Origin: an uncultured bacterium
GTDB taxonomy: Bacteria; Desulfobacterota; GWC2-55-46
Reading direction: 5' to 3'
NCBI GenBank assembly: GCA_905339405.1
Contig: CAJPGC010000022.1
Span: 1-64,000 of the forward strand
DNA length: 64,000 bases
Of this stretch, positions 24,419 to 32,500 are shown one piece after another. Positions within the stretch are counted from its first letter, which is position 1, and each line of letters starts with the position of its first letter. The notes beneath the pieces were generated by a model, which saw nothing but the letters and a program-made list of their open reading frames with translations, was not told the origin of the DNA and ran no database searches. The translations under genes and the position numbers were made by a program.

Positions 24419-24558
24419 GCTGCCTCTAAAAATTGCTCTTTTTCCTGGCCTCTGTGTCAGGGCGGAAATAAAAATGCTCACATATGGTCATATATGCTAC
24501 GCTTTTTATTTCCACCCTTCCTTGACCTCAGAAAAAATATCTAATTTTTAGAGGCAGC
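24419..24558. repeat. palindromic MITE-like element, family M, copy B
   Basis: 140 bp with perfect 16-bp terminal inverted repeats, GCTGCCTCTAAAAATT (24419-24434) and its complement (24543-24558). The interior is an imperfect palindrome shared with copy A: GGGCGGAAATAAAAATGC and GCTTTTTATTTCCACCC around CATATGGTCATATATG. It lies 31 bp upstream of the nucleotidyltransferase start codon. No target-site duplication is obvious. Confidence 0.85.
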
Positions 24559-24677
24559 AAAAAAGGGAAAAGGGGAGGGGGAAGCCATTGCGAGTAAACA
24601 ATTTTGCTTTAATTTCTCGCTTTATAATAGGTGGAGTAAGGGGAATATTTTTGTCTTTATTTTGTCTCTAACACATA

Positions 24678-24926
24678 CGCCGTAACAGGGCGGAGCGCTT
24701 CTCGCGGAGGAAGAGGCGAACCGAGCCGAGGCTGTGGGAGCGAAACGACCTTAGGGGCGAGGTTCGCAGGTGGGGGAGGGAGAAAGCGCGTAGACAATTT
24801 TTGCAGGGTAGCAAAAATTGAACTTCGAGCGTGAGCGAGAAGGCCCGAAGGGTCGAGCCCAGGGACGGGGCGAGATAGCCCTGTTACAGAGAGCGGCGGC
24901 AGCCGCGTTACACGGTATTTTGGCAA
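24678..24926 (+). repeat. dispersed GC-rich intergenic repeat, family R, copy 2
   Basis: Full-length copy of the family seen at 826-1072 (inverted) and 40154-40318. It begins CGCCGTAACAGGGCGGAGCG, contains the palindrome CAATTTTTGC (24795-24804)/GCAAAAATTG (24811-24820), and ends CTGTTACAGAGAGCGGCGGC followed by GCCGCGTTACACGGTATTTT. With copy B it accounts for most of the gene-free 24389-25035 stretch. Confidence 0.8.
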
Positions 24927-24971
24927 GAAAAGAAAACACGGCAACGTGCAAGGATTTTTCTGAATGGCTCA

Positions 24972-25016
24972 CCACCAAAAGATAAAGGCAGGTATCTCTA
25001 CCAGCCTTTATCTTTT
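24972..25016 (-). terminator. terminator hairpin of the cytochrome operon
   Basis: CCAAAAGATAAAGGC and GCCTTTATCTTTTTGG form a long stem 20 bp after the last cytochrome stop codon. The stem base supplies the T-rich stretch on the minus strand. Confidence 0.6.
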
Positions 25017-25035
25017 TGGGGCTTATGTTCAGGGC

Positions 25036-25905
25036 TTATTTCTTTTTGCCCTTTGCGTCGTCCTTCTTTTCTTCTTTTTTCTCGTCTTTCTTCTCGTCCT
25101 TCTTGTCCTCGTCAATTACTGGCGCGGGCTGCGAGTGGCACCTGAAGCAGTCGTCGATGGGGAAGGAGACCTTCGCGTGGCAGGTCCCGCAGTACTGCCC
25201 CGATATTATCTTCATCATGTTCATCTCGGGGTTGCCGCCGTTCTTCTGCTTGAATATCGACTCGTGGCACGAGGCGCAGTCGAGCTGCTGCGTGTGCGCC
25301 TTGTGGGGGAACTTCACGTCGGGCGGGTGCGGCGAGAACTTTGTGACCGGGATTATCGTGTCCTGGTCAAGTACCTCCAGCGTACCTGTGCCGTCTGGTT
25401 TTGCAGCTGGCTTTATCTTGCCCTCGCTCACCGCCTTTGCCCAGTCCACCTTGTTGCCGAAAAAGTCCTTGGGCAGGTCCTTGAGCTTTTCGGATATGCC
25501 CTTCGCCTGCGTGAGGCCGTATGAATGGCACTTGTCGCATTCGTTCACGCCGAAGGAGGTCTTGCCGTCGTGGCAGCTGCCGCAGAACTTCCCGGCCGCT
25601 ATGTCGGCCTGCATTATCTCGGTCGTGCGCCCCTTGAGGCTGAAGCCCAGGTCAGTGTGGCAGGCCTTGCACGTGTACTTCGACCTGTGCGTCCAGTGGG
25701 AGAAGACGACAGGCCTTGCCTCTTTCGAGCCCCGTGTGACCCTGTCCATCAGCACGTTTCCGTAGGTGTCCGGGTTCTTGGGCCTCCGGAGGTCTGTTTC
25801 CCAGGTAACGCCGCTGCCTGCGTCCGCTCCCCTGTAGAAGAAAAGGCCCGCGGTTACGGCCGCCGCCAGAATTATCGTGATGCTAAGACGCCTGTTGCTA
25901 AGCAC
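25036..25905 (-). CDS. hexahaem c-type cytochrome (two c7-like triads)
   Basis: 289 aa exported cytochrome. The N-terminal signal or anchor helix is MLSNRRLSITIILAAAVTAG. Six CxxCH haem sites fall in two groups of three: CKACH, CGSCH, CDKCH, then CASCH, CGTCH, CFRCH. Each group has the spacing of a c7-type triad, preceded by KFPHKAH- or VFSHWTH-like segments whose His can serve as distal ligand. The tail (last 30 residues) is almost entirely Lys, Asp and Glu. It is the last gene of the nine-gene electron-transfer operon and probably a periplasmic electron carrier. Confidence 0.88.
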   Translation of the reverse strand: MLSNRRLSITIILAAAVTAGLFFYRGADAGSGVTWETDLRRPKNPDTYGNVLMDRVTRGSKEARPVVFSHWTHRSKYTCKACHTDLGFSLKGRTTEIMQADIAAGKFCGSCHDGKTSFGVNECDKCHSYGLTQAKGISEKLKDLPKDFFGNKVDWAKAVSEGKIKPAAKPDGTGTLEVLDQDTIIPVTKFSPHPPDVKFPHKAHTQQLDCASCHESIFKQKNGGNPEMNMMKIISGQYCGTCHAKVSFPIDDCFRCHSQPAPVIDEDKKDEKKDEKKEEKKDDAKGKKK

Positions 25906-25987
25906 TGTGAACCTCCTTTGTATTGCGGTGAAAAACTGCTTTCCTTCCTTTTAGGCCTCCGGCGCTTCAAGCCGCCAGTGCCGCCCG

Positions 25988-26419
25988 TCAGTAACCCACG
26001 TGGCACGACTGGCAGAGCCTGAAGTAGTCGACCCTCAGCATCTTCGGGTGCCTGGTCTTCTTGTGAGGGTCGTGGCACGTGTAGCAGACCATCTCCCCGT
26101 CTTCCGTGAGCGGCAGGTTCGCCGGTATCTTAATTCTGGTCATCAGCCCCATCGGGTGCCTGGTGACCGGGTGGTTCCCTATGTTGCCGGGGTGGCACTT
26201 CACGCACGTCGAGACCGGGTCCAGGAGCAGGGCCGGGGGCTCTGCCGTATGGCAGACCGAGCACAGGCCTGCCTTGGAGTAATCGTGCGGGTTCACGTTC
26301 AGCTTTTTGGCCCCGATCTCCTCAGCGAAGCCCTCGCTTGAAGACGAGAGCGCCATGAACGCCGCGGCAACGCAGAACACCGGCACAAGAAACGCAGAAA
26401 GGGCCATTGGTTTTCTCAT
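25988..26419 (-). CDS. tetrahaem c-type cytochrome
   Basis: 143 aa with an N-terminal signal sequence ending near AEEIGAKK. Four CxxCH sites: CSVCH, CVKCH, CYTCH (in a CHDPH context) and CQSCH at the C-terminus. The CxxCHxPH pattern is typical of the doubled-CXXCH cytochrome family. Sits between the 11-haem and the hexahaem genes in the same operon. Confidence 0.85.
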   Translation of the reverse strand: MRKPMALSAFLVPVFCVAAAFMALSSSSEGFAEEIGAKKLNVNPHDYSKAGLCSVCHTAEPPALLLDPVSTCVKCHPGNIGNHPVTRHPMGLMTRIKIPANLPLTEDGEMVCYTCHDPHKKTRHPKMLRVDYFRLCQSCHVGY

Positions 26420-26441
26420 TTTACGCGTCCTTGCGCACCCG

Positions 26442-28628
26442 TCAGTTGGAACAGTCGCCTATGATGTTGCAGTTGTGGTTCTGCATGTTCCCGGTAAAGT
26501 TCGTGAAGCTGTTGTTGCAGACCTCGTCGGTCGCCGGCGTCACGGACCTGAAGGCCAGGGATACGCCCGTAAACGCCGTGGCCCTGGTGTGCGACTCCAC
26601 GCAAGCGCCGTTCATGAGCCTGTAGCCGAGCGGGTCGCTTCCAGGTACTGAGCCTGCCGCCGCGTTGCTGCCGTGGATGCCTTTCATCTGGTTGTTCACC
26701 GAATCATAAGCCCCGCCGTGGCAGGTGAGGCAGAGTATCCCGAACTTGTTGCCGTTGTTGCCGGTGGAGGCCCCGGTCTGGTAGAAGGGCGAGCCCACGC
26801 CGAGCCCGTCGACGGGGTGCGAGACCCTCGAGAAGTTCGCGTTCGGGCCGACGTAGCCCTCGTCGCCGTACACGTCCCTTCTGTGGCAATTGTAACAGAA
26901 GTTCTGGAGGGTGCCGGCGCCGGTCTCGTTCCTTCTCACAAGCCACCTTTCCTCTGAGCCGTGAGCGCCCCTGGGGTCGCTGGATACGCTTGAGGCGTGG
27001 CAGTCGGTGCAGGCCGTGGTGCTGTCGTGCGTCATGTTGTAGAAGCCTTCCCTCGTGCCGCCCGGGAAGTCGACGTACCTGAAGGTGTTCGTGAGCCCCA
27101 GGCCGTTAGCGGGCCAGTTGGCGTTCGCGTTCGAGGGCGGGGTGTTCTTTCCAACTGCGAACACGGGGTGTATGCCGAAGTTGTTTATGTTCATGTCGCC
27201 GGTCGGGTCGGACTGCAGGACGAGCGAGCCGTTGGCGTTGCCTGAGGGCACGTTGGGCGGCATCACTCCGTACGCGTAGTACGAGTGGCACTTGACGCAC
27301 AGGTAGCCTTCGAGGTTGTCCGCCCCGGGGTTCGTGGTGGTGAAGTCGACAGCGGTGTAGACGGTCGAAGCGCTCCCGGCTGCGGCCCAGGTCGGCTTCA
27401 CGCCCCAGCTGCCAAGTATGTTGGCGCCTATGATGTTGCCGTTGGGGCCGCCGATGGAGTGGCTGCCTTCCTTCGCGCCGTGGCCGTTGTGGCAGTCTGC
27501 GCACTCGGCGTGCCTGTTCGTGCCGAGGTTCGCGGCCGTCTCCCTGGCGGGCTCACCGGCCGCGCCCCTGGACGCAGAATGCAGACCGTAGGTACCCTTG
27601 ACGTCATGCTTGTACATATAGTTGAACTGCGCCTCCACGTTCTTCGAGGCGGCGTTCCCGTTGTGGCAGTTGAGGCAGGTCCACTCTTCGCCTTCGACCA
27701 CTGACGTGCCCGGGTTCGTTCCCTTCAGGAGCATCTTGCCCGAAGCGCCCTTGTGCGAGCTGTGGCAGGCCAGGCAGCTCTGAACCATCGGCGTGTCGTC
27801 CGTCCATCCGGCTGAGCCCATGTCCTCGTGCCAGGGGTTTATGCCGTTCTCGTTCCATGTGGCGGTCGCAGTCGAGTGTATGGCCGGGTTCGTGTTCCAG
27901 TACCTCTTGTCGTGGCAGGCCTGGCAGAGGCCGCCGTTCTCGAGGGAAGCTACCATGAACTTGGGGAAGACGGTCCCGTGGGGGTCGTGGCAGCTCGTGC
28001 ACTGTATCTTCCCCGAGCCGTCCAGCTTCACCTCTGCCGGGAGCGTGAGGTTGTCTTTTACTTCCGTGTTCGACGGATACGAAAGCGCGTACTCGAACGA
28101 TATCGGGTGGTCGTCCTTGAGGTCAGTGCCGATGTAGGAAGTCGAGGCGGAGCCTATTTTCCCGGCGGCCACGCCTGGGCCGGTCACCGCAAGAGTGGCC
28201 GGTGTGCCGCCCTTGCCCGGCGCGTTGAGGACCGAGCCTATGGCTATCGTGCCGTCGTGGCACGCGAGGCAAAGCTTGGATGCGCCCGAAGGCTGGCCGA
28301 GGGAAGGCGCGTTGGGGCTCAGCGTCGCGGCAAGCGTCTGGCTTTCGTATACGTTGTACGTCGAGCCCGTCTCCTGCTTGTTCCAGATGGGCCCGGCAGG
28401 GTCCGAGTTGTGCGGCGTATGGCAGAAGACGCATATCTCCGTCGTCTCCGAGGACTTTATCTCGGCGCTGGAAAGGGAACTGAAGTTGTGCTTGGTCGCG
28501 GCCACGGCCGCCAGCGAGCTGCCCGCGGCCAAGAGGGAGAAGCCCAGGCCTAATACGCCCAAAGCCGCTATCGGCAGCTTGCGGCGTTCGCGGCGGCTTT
28601 TTTTCGCGTTTCTCCTGTCCATCTTCAC
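26442..28628 (-). CDS. large multihaem cytochrome, 11 CxxCH plus one degenerate site
   Basis: 728 aa. A basic N-terminus and hydrophobic segment (residues 19-45) form a signal peptide. Eleven CxxCH sites are visible in order: CVFCH, CLACH, CTSCH, CQACH, CLACH, CLNCH, CADCH, CVKCH, CTDCH, CYNCH and CLTCH. Several are in doubled-CXXCH context (CVFCHTPHNS, CTSCHDPHG). A twelfth motif near the C-terminus reads CVESH, with the second Cys replaced by Ser, so it cannot bind haem in the normal way. Four more C-terminal Cys occur without CxxCH. The start is GTG at 28628 or ATG at 28622. It probably functions at or beyond the outer membrane; localisation is inferred. Confidence 0.88.
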   Translation of the reverse strand: MKMDRRNAKKSRRERRKLPIAALGVLGLGFSLLAAGSSLAAVAATKHNFSSLSSAEIKSSETTEICVFCHTPHNSDPAGPIWNKQETGSTYNVYESQTLAATLSPNAPSLGQPSGASKLCLACHDGTIAIGSVLNAPGKGGTPATLAVTGPGVAAGKIGSASTSYIGTDLKDDHPISFEYALSYPSNTEVKDNLTLPAEVKLDGSGKIQCTSCHDPHGTVFPKFMVASLENGGLCQACHDKRYWNTNPAIHSTATATWNENGINPWHEDMGSAGWTDDTPMVQSCLACHSSHKGASGKMLLKGTNPGTSVVEGEEWTCLNCHNGNAASKNVEAQFNYMYKHDVKGTYGLHSASRGAAGEPARETAANLGTNRHAECADCHNGHGAKEGSHSIGGPNGNIIGANILGSWGVKPTWAAAGSASTVYTAVDFTTTNPGADNLEGYLCVKCHSYYAYGVMPPNVPSGNANGSLVLQSDPTGDMNINNFGIHPVFAVGKNTPPSNANANWPANGLGLTNTFRYVDFPGGTREGFYNMTHDSTTACTDCHASSVSSDPRGAHGSEERWLVRRNETGAGTLQNFCYNCHRRDVYGDEGYVGPNANFSRVSHPVDGLGVGSPFYQTGASTGNNGNKFGILCLTCHGGAYDSVNNQMKGIHGSNAAAGSVPGSDPLGYRLMNGACVESHTRATAFTGVSLAFRSVTPATDEVCNNSFTNFTGNMQNHNCNIIGDCSN

Positions 28629-28652
28629 CGTCCTTGGGCGTATGCCTGATGC

Positions 28653-29735
28653 TTAAGAGCCTTCACCGAGGTATTCGAATACCTGAACCCTGCTGTTGTA
28701 TGAATCGCCTACGTAGATCTTGTTGCCGTCGTCGACGAAAAGCCCGCTCGGGAGCCAGAACCTGCCCGCGGTCTTTCCGATGGAGCCGAAGTTAAGAAGG
28801 AAGTTGCCCTGCCTGTCGAATATCTGGACGGCGTCGAAAAGGGCGTCGGCGACGTATATGTTGCCGTCCCTGTCGACCGCTATGCCTTTCGGCCTGCCGA
28901 AATCCCCTGTACCGTCGCCGTGGCGGCCAAAAGAGGAGTTGAAGCGGCCGTCCTTGTCGAATATCTGGACCCTGAAGTTCATCGAGTCTACGACGTAGAG
29001 CATGCCGTCCCTGTCGACGGTCAGGTCGACAGGGTAGTTGAACTCCCCTTCCAGGACGCCGAGTTTGCCGAAGGAGCCGGTCAGCTTGCCGTCAAGCGTA
29101 TAGATGTTGACAGTGTGGCTGGCGGTGTCCGACACGTACACGAGCCCTGCGGCCCTGTTGATGGCTATGCCGGTCGGCCTCGAGCCCGCCTTGAAGCTCT
29201 TTACGTACTTCCCTTTCGAGCTGAAGACAAAGACCTTGCCTGCACCGGAGTCCGTGACAAATACCCTGTTCTCGGAGTCGATCGCGGCGGCTATCGGGGT
29301 CAGGAACTCTTCCTTGCCCGGCTTGTCCATGAAAAAATAATCTTTTTTCTTTATGTCGTATACGTGCACCCTCCTTAAGGCGGTGTCGGCCACTATGAGC
29401 CTTCCAAGGCCGTCCACCGCTACTCCGTAGGGTTTTACGATGTCGTCGTTGTCCGCCCCGAGGATGAACTCGGATAGCTTTTTGAAAAAACCCTGGTTGG
29501 CGCCGATGTCTGCGGGCCTGGTAATGGCGCTGATATAGGATATCTTCGCGGGTTCCGGCGGAGAGGGCCATATGAGCGGCGTCTGCGGGGTAAGAAGCGC
29601 GGGGCTGTCTTTGACCGGCGCGGAAGAGCAGCTCAAAAGGCCGAAAGCAAGGCACAGAGACGCGGCAGCGGTCCCCAGGCGGGAAGGGCTGCCGCGTTTA
29701 CCGGCGTTTACGGTTCCATGTCCATCGGGTCTCAT
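28653..29735 (-). CDS. NHL-repeat beta-propeller lipoprotein
   Basis: 360 aa. The N-terminus has a lipoprotein signal with lipobox LLSC near residue 35. Six NHL-type blades follow, each reading like KPYGVAVDGLGRLIVADT or RPKGIAVDRDGNIYVADA, enough for one closed propeller. No cysteine pair or haem site is present. It lies between two cytochrome genes, so it may serve as an assembly scaffold or docking surface for them on the periplasmic or outer face. This role is inferred from context. Confidence 0.85.
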   Translation of the reverse strand: MRPDGHGTVNAGKRGSPSRLGTAAASLCLAFGLLSCSSAPVKDSPALLTPQTPLIWPSPPEPAKISYISAITRPADIGANQGFFKKLSEFILGADNDDIVKPYGVAVDGLGRLIVADTALRRVHVYDIKKKDYFFMDKPGKEEFLTPIAAAIDSENRVFVTDSGAGKVFVFSSKGKYVKSFKAGSRPTGIAINRAAGLVYVSDTASHTVNIYTLDGKLTGSFGKLGVLEGEFNYPVDLTVDRDGMLYVVDSMNFRVQIFDKDGRFNSSFGRHGDGTGDFGRPKGIAVDRDGNIYVADALFDAVQIFDRQGNFLLNFGSIGKTAGRFWLPSGLFVDDGNKIYVGDSYNSRVQVFEYLGEGS

Positions 29736-29745
29736 CGAAAGGGAC

Positions 29746-30363
29746 CTATTTCCTGTGGCAGTACTGGCAAATGTCGAGGCCCGCCGACCTTAACCTCATG
29801 CTGTAGTCAGCCCCCCAGTCAGGCCTGCCGGAAAGGAGCCCTCTTTCATGGGGGTTGTGGCAGGTGGCGCATATTATCTTGCCGGACTTGGGGTCCAGGG
29901 GCAATAACATCGTTATTTCCTTGAGAGAGAGCTTCATGTTGTAGGTCACGACCTTCGAGGGGACCACCATGTGGTCCGGCGCGCTGTAGCCGCTCATCGT
30001 GACGCTTATGCCCTCGCTGCCCGGGTGCTTCTTGACGGTATGGCAATTCCTGCAGAGCTGGTCCGGGTTGTCGGGGTAGTACAGGGTCACGTCCTTTATT
30101 GATTTGGCCTTTACGTCGGGCGTCTCCTTGTGGCAGACGACGCATGTGCCCCAGAGCACCTCCCCGGTGTCTCCTATCTGGTTGTGCGGGTTGATGGCTG
30201 AAAGGAGGGCCTCGCCTCTTTCATAGGGAGGGGGAGCCGGAGCTTGAACGGCGGCCTTGGGAGGCTCGGCTGCCTTTGTTTCCGCGGCGCTTGCGCCGGT
30301 GGAGGCCAGCGCCAGGCCTCCTATCATGATGAGCGCGGTTATTATGTGTCTTCTTGTTGGCAT
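29746..30363 (-). CDS. tetrahaem c-type cytochrome
   Basis: 205 aa. The signal peptide covers about 1-26 (ends ASTGASA). Four CxxCH sites: CVVCH, CRNCH, CATCH (CHNPH context) and CQYCH two residues from the end. The ATG at 30363 has GAAGG 8 nt upstream and gives MPTRRHIITALIM. A start at 30393 would be 10 codons longer without an SD. Adjacent to the NHL gene by 10 bp. Confidence 0.87.
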   Translation of the reverse strand: MPTRRHIITALIMIGGLALASTGASAAETKAAEPPKAAVQAPAPPPYERGEALLSAINPHNQIGDTGEVLWGTCVVCHKETPDVKAKSIKDVTLYYPDNPDQLCRNCHTVKKHPGSEGISVTMSGYSAPDHMVVPSKVVTYNMKLSLKEITMLLPLDPKSGKIICATCHNPHERGLLSGRPDWGADYSMRLRSAGLDICQYCHRK

Positions 30364-30414
30364 TGGACTACCTTCTTTGTTGACAGCCCGCAAGGGCGTC
30401 CGTTGTTGTGGCTC

Positions 30415-31548
30415 TTATCTTGCCTCGAATGCGTAGACGGAGCCGTCTTCAGAGCCGATGTATACCGCGCCCTCCAGCACCGCCGGAGACGACTGGACGC
30501 TGCCTTCGGTCATGTACTTCCATGCCATCGTGCCCGACCTGGTGTCGAGCGCGTACAGGGCGCCGTCGTCGCAGCCGACGAAGATGAAGCCGTTGGCGCC
30601 GGCCACTGGAGAGGAGTTTATCTCGTCAGGGAGCTTGTAGTCCGCCGTCTCCGCGCCGTCCTTCCTGTTGAAGGCCTTCAGGTGGCCGCTCTTGAGCGCG
30701 ACGTACAACTTGTCGGATGTCACCGACGGAGTGGCGTACATGATGTCGTTGCCGAGTTTCTTTCTCCATTGTACCTTGCCCGTCTTGGCGTCGATGGAAT
30801 AGAGCGTTCTGTTGTAGGAGGAGATGTAAACGGTCCCGTCCTTGACGATAGGCGAGGAGTAGACGGCCGACTCGAACCTCACGGCCCAGTTTCTGCCGCC
30901 GCTTTTCACGGACGCCGAGTAGAGTATGCCGTTCTTGCCCGCGTAGTAGACCGAACCGTCGGCGTAGGCGGGGGAAGAGTATATGCCGCTGTATTTTTCA
31001 TAATCAGGGAGCTTGTTCCGCCATTCCCTCGCGCCGGTCTTCGCGTTCAGGGCATAGAGGTACAGGTCCTTGGAGCCGATGAGCACCTTGCCGTCGGCCA
31101 CGACAGGGGAGGTCACGACCGGGCCTTCAGTCTCGAATTTCCATAGGAGCTTGCCGGTGGCGGCTTCAAGGGCGTATACAAGGCCGTCCCTCGAGCCGAA
31201 GTAGACGGTGCCTTCGGAGACGGCCGGGGACGAGTATATCTCGCCGCCTGTTTTGAACTTCCAGGCCGTCTCGCCTGTCACGGCGTCTATGGCGTAAAGG
31301 TTGGTGTCATACGAGCCCACGAACACCTTCCCCTTGACGACTGCGGGGGACGAGTATACCGGGCCGCCGGTGCGCGCGCGCCATTTGAGGGAAAGGGGCG
31401 GGGCGGGCGCTTTTTCGGCGTAGGTCAGGTGCTTTTCGTTTTTCAGGAACATCGGCCAGTCGGCCAGGGCGCTCCCGGCCGGGATGAGGGCCAGTGAAAG
31501 GGTTGCGGCCGCAAGGGCCTTGCTGATGGTTGATTTCGCCAGTTGCAT
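30415..31548 (-). CDS. PQQ-like beta-propeller protein, exported
   Basis: 377 aa. A Sec signal peptide ends near ALA29. At least seven blades carry the pattern IYSSPAV...VYFGSRDGLVYALEAATGKLLWKF, as in BamB and PQQ-dehydrogenase folds. No cofactor-binding dehydrogenase motifs or catalytic residues are apparent, so it resembles the BamB-type structural propellers, not an enzyme. Nine bp after the HAMP protein gene. With the NHL protein it gives the operon two different propellers. Confidence 0.86.
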   Translation of the reverse strand: MQLAKSTISKALAAATLSLALIPAGSALADWPMFLKNEKHLTYAEKAPAPPLSLKWRARTGGPVYSSPAVVKGKVFVGSYDTNLYAIDAVTGETAWKFKTGGEIYSSPAVSEGTVYFGSRDGLVYALEAATGKLLWKFETEGPVVTSPVVADGKVLIGSKDLYLYALNAKTGAREWRNKLPDYEKYSGIYSSPAYADGSVYYAGKNGILYSASVKSGGRNWAVRFESAVYSSPIVKDGTVYISSYNRTLYSIDAKTGKVQWRKKLGNDIMYATPSVTSDKLYVALKSGHLKAFNRKDGAETADYKLPDEINSSPVAGANGFIFVGCDDGALYALDTRSGTMAWKYMTEGSVQSSPAVLEGAVYIGSEDGSVYAFEAR

Positions 31549-31556
31549 AGTTCCTC

Positions 31557-32144
31557 TCAGACCTTGAACTTTGAGATTACGGACGAGATGCCTTCTCTCG
31601 CCCCGGTTATGGCCTCAAGGGCGCTTTCAAGTTCGGCCCTGGCCGCCTGCGGCTTTTCAAGCCGCCCAGATTCCTTATCGAGTATTGCAGCTGATTTCTT
31701 TAATGAACTGAAGGCGGCCCCCAGTGAACGGGACATGTTGTTGAAGGCGGCTGGCAGCTCCCCAGGCATGTTTTTTGAAAGGTCTTTTGAAAAATCCCCC
31801 CTGGACCTGTCCTGTATGGCGTCTCTGAACTGCTGGAGTGGCAACTCTATGCGGCGCGTGAGGAAGAACCCGATGACAGCCGAGACGGCAAGTATCAACG
31901 GTATTGTGACCGCGCTGAGTTTCAGGAGGATAGGGACCGCGATCTCGGAAGTGGTCCTTATCCTTATATGAATTTTATATAACTCCTCATTAAGTTCCCT
32001 GTCAATTAAAAAATAAGAGACCAGGAGGTTGGCGGCAAGCCCCAGGAAGACCGCAAGGGAGAACCCGGCGATGAACTTTCCCTGGAGCCCCCTGTTGATG
32101 AAAAATTTTCTTCTCCTGAAAACCGAGCGGCCTTTCGCTTCCAT
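31557..32144 (-). CDS. membrane protein with HAMP-like linker, no output domain (2)
   Basis: 195 aa. TM1 covers about 24-46 and TM2 about 74-96, with a short periplasmic loop between (RELNEELYKIHIRIRTTSEI). A HAMP-like region follows (RRIELPLQQFRDAIQDRSRGDFS), then a helical C-terminus. No kinase, methyl-accepting or GGDEF domain is present. Same layout as the protein at 33304-33906 in the same operon, though weakly similar in sequence. It may sense or transmit a signal from periplasmic cytochromes. Confidence 0.65.
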   Translation of the reverse strand: MEAKGRSVFRRRKFFINRGLQGKFIAGFSLAVFLGLAANLLVSYFLIDRELNEELYKIHIRIRTTSEIAVPILLKLSAVTIPLILAVSAVIGFFLTRRIELPLQQFRDAIQDRSRGDFSKDLSKNMPGELPAAFNNMSRSLGAAFSSLKKSAAILDKESGRLEKPQAARAELESALEAITGAREGISSVISKFKV

Positions 32145-32230
32145 CGCTCCTCCAAGAAAGGCCCCCCCTTTAAGAGGAGCCTATCATAATATGCTGGTAT
32201 TAAACCTGAATTAAGTCCGAGTTAAATTCC

Positions 32231-32359
32231 ACTCAGATTGCTGAAAAAGTACCATCTGCGCCTGGAGTCATCGTCGCGCGTAATTGCGGCGTACAAAAAG
32301 TACGCCTCATTCCCCGCTCCTCGACTCCTAGCATCTGGAACTTTTTGAGCAATCTGAGT
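32231..32359. repeat. 129-bp palindromic element
   Basis: ACTCAGATTGCTGAAAAAGT (32231-32250) and its near-perfect complement (32340-32359, one mismatch) enclose a further imperfect palindrome centred on GGCGTAC/GTACGCC. It lies inside the cytochrome operon, between the 7-haem gene and the second HAMP protein. Confidence 0.75.
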
Positions 32360-32457
32360 TAAATGTGCTGAAAACCCATAGCGAGCGTAAAGCGAGCGAA
32401 TATAAATCGAGATTTCCACTGGTTTTGAAGCTCCCTGCGGCTTGCCGCCGGGAGCTT

Positions 32458-32494
32458 CAAAAAGTACCATTTGCGTCTGTAGTCATCGTCCGGC
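32458..32494 (+). repeat. partial copy of the palindrome arm
   Basis: AAAAAGTACCATTTGCGTC and the bases that follow repeat the left interior of the 129-bp palindrome (32244-32277) with few changes. It ends at the 7-haem cytochrome stop. The DNA between (32360-32457) contains a GGAGCTTC/GAAGCTCC hairpin and no gene. Confidence 0.6.
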
Positions 32495-32500
32495 GCGCTC

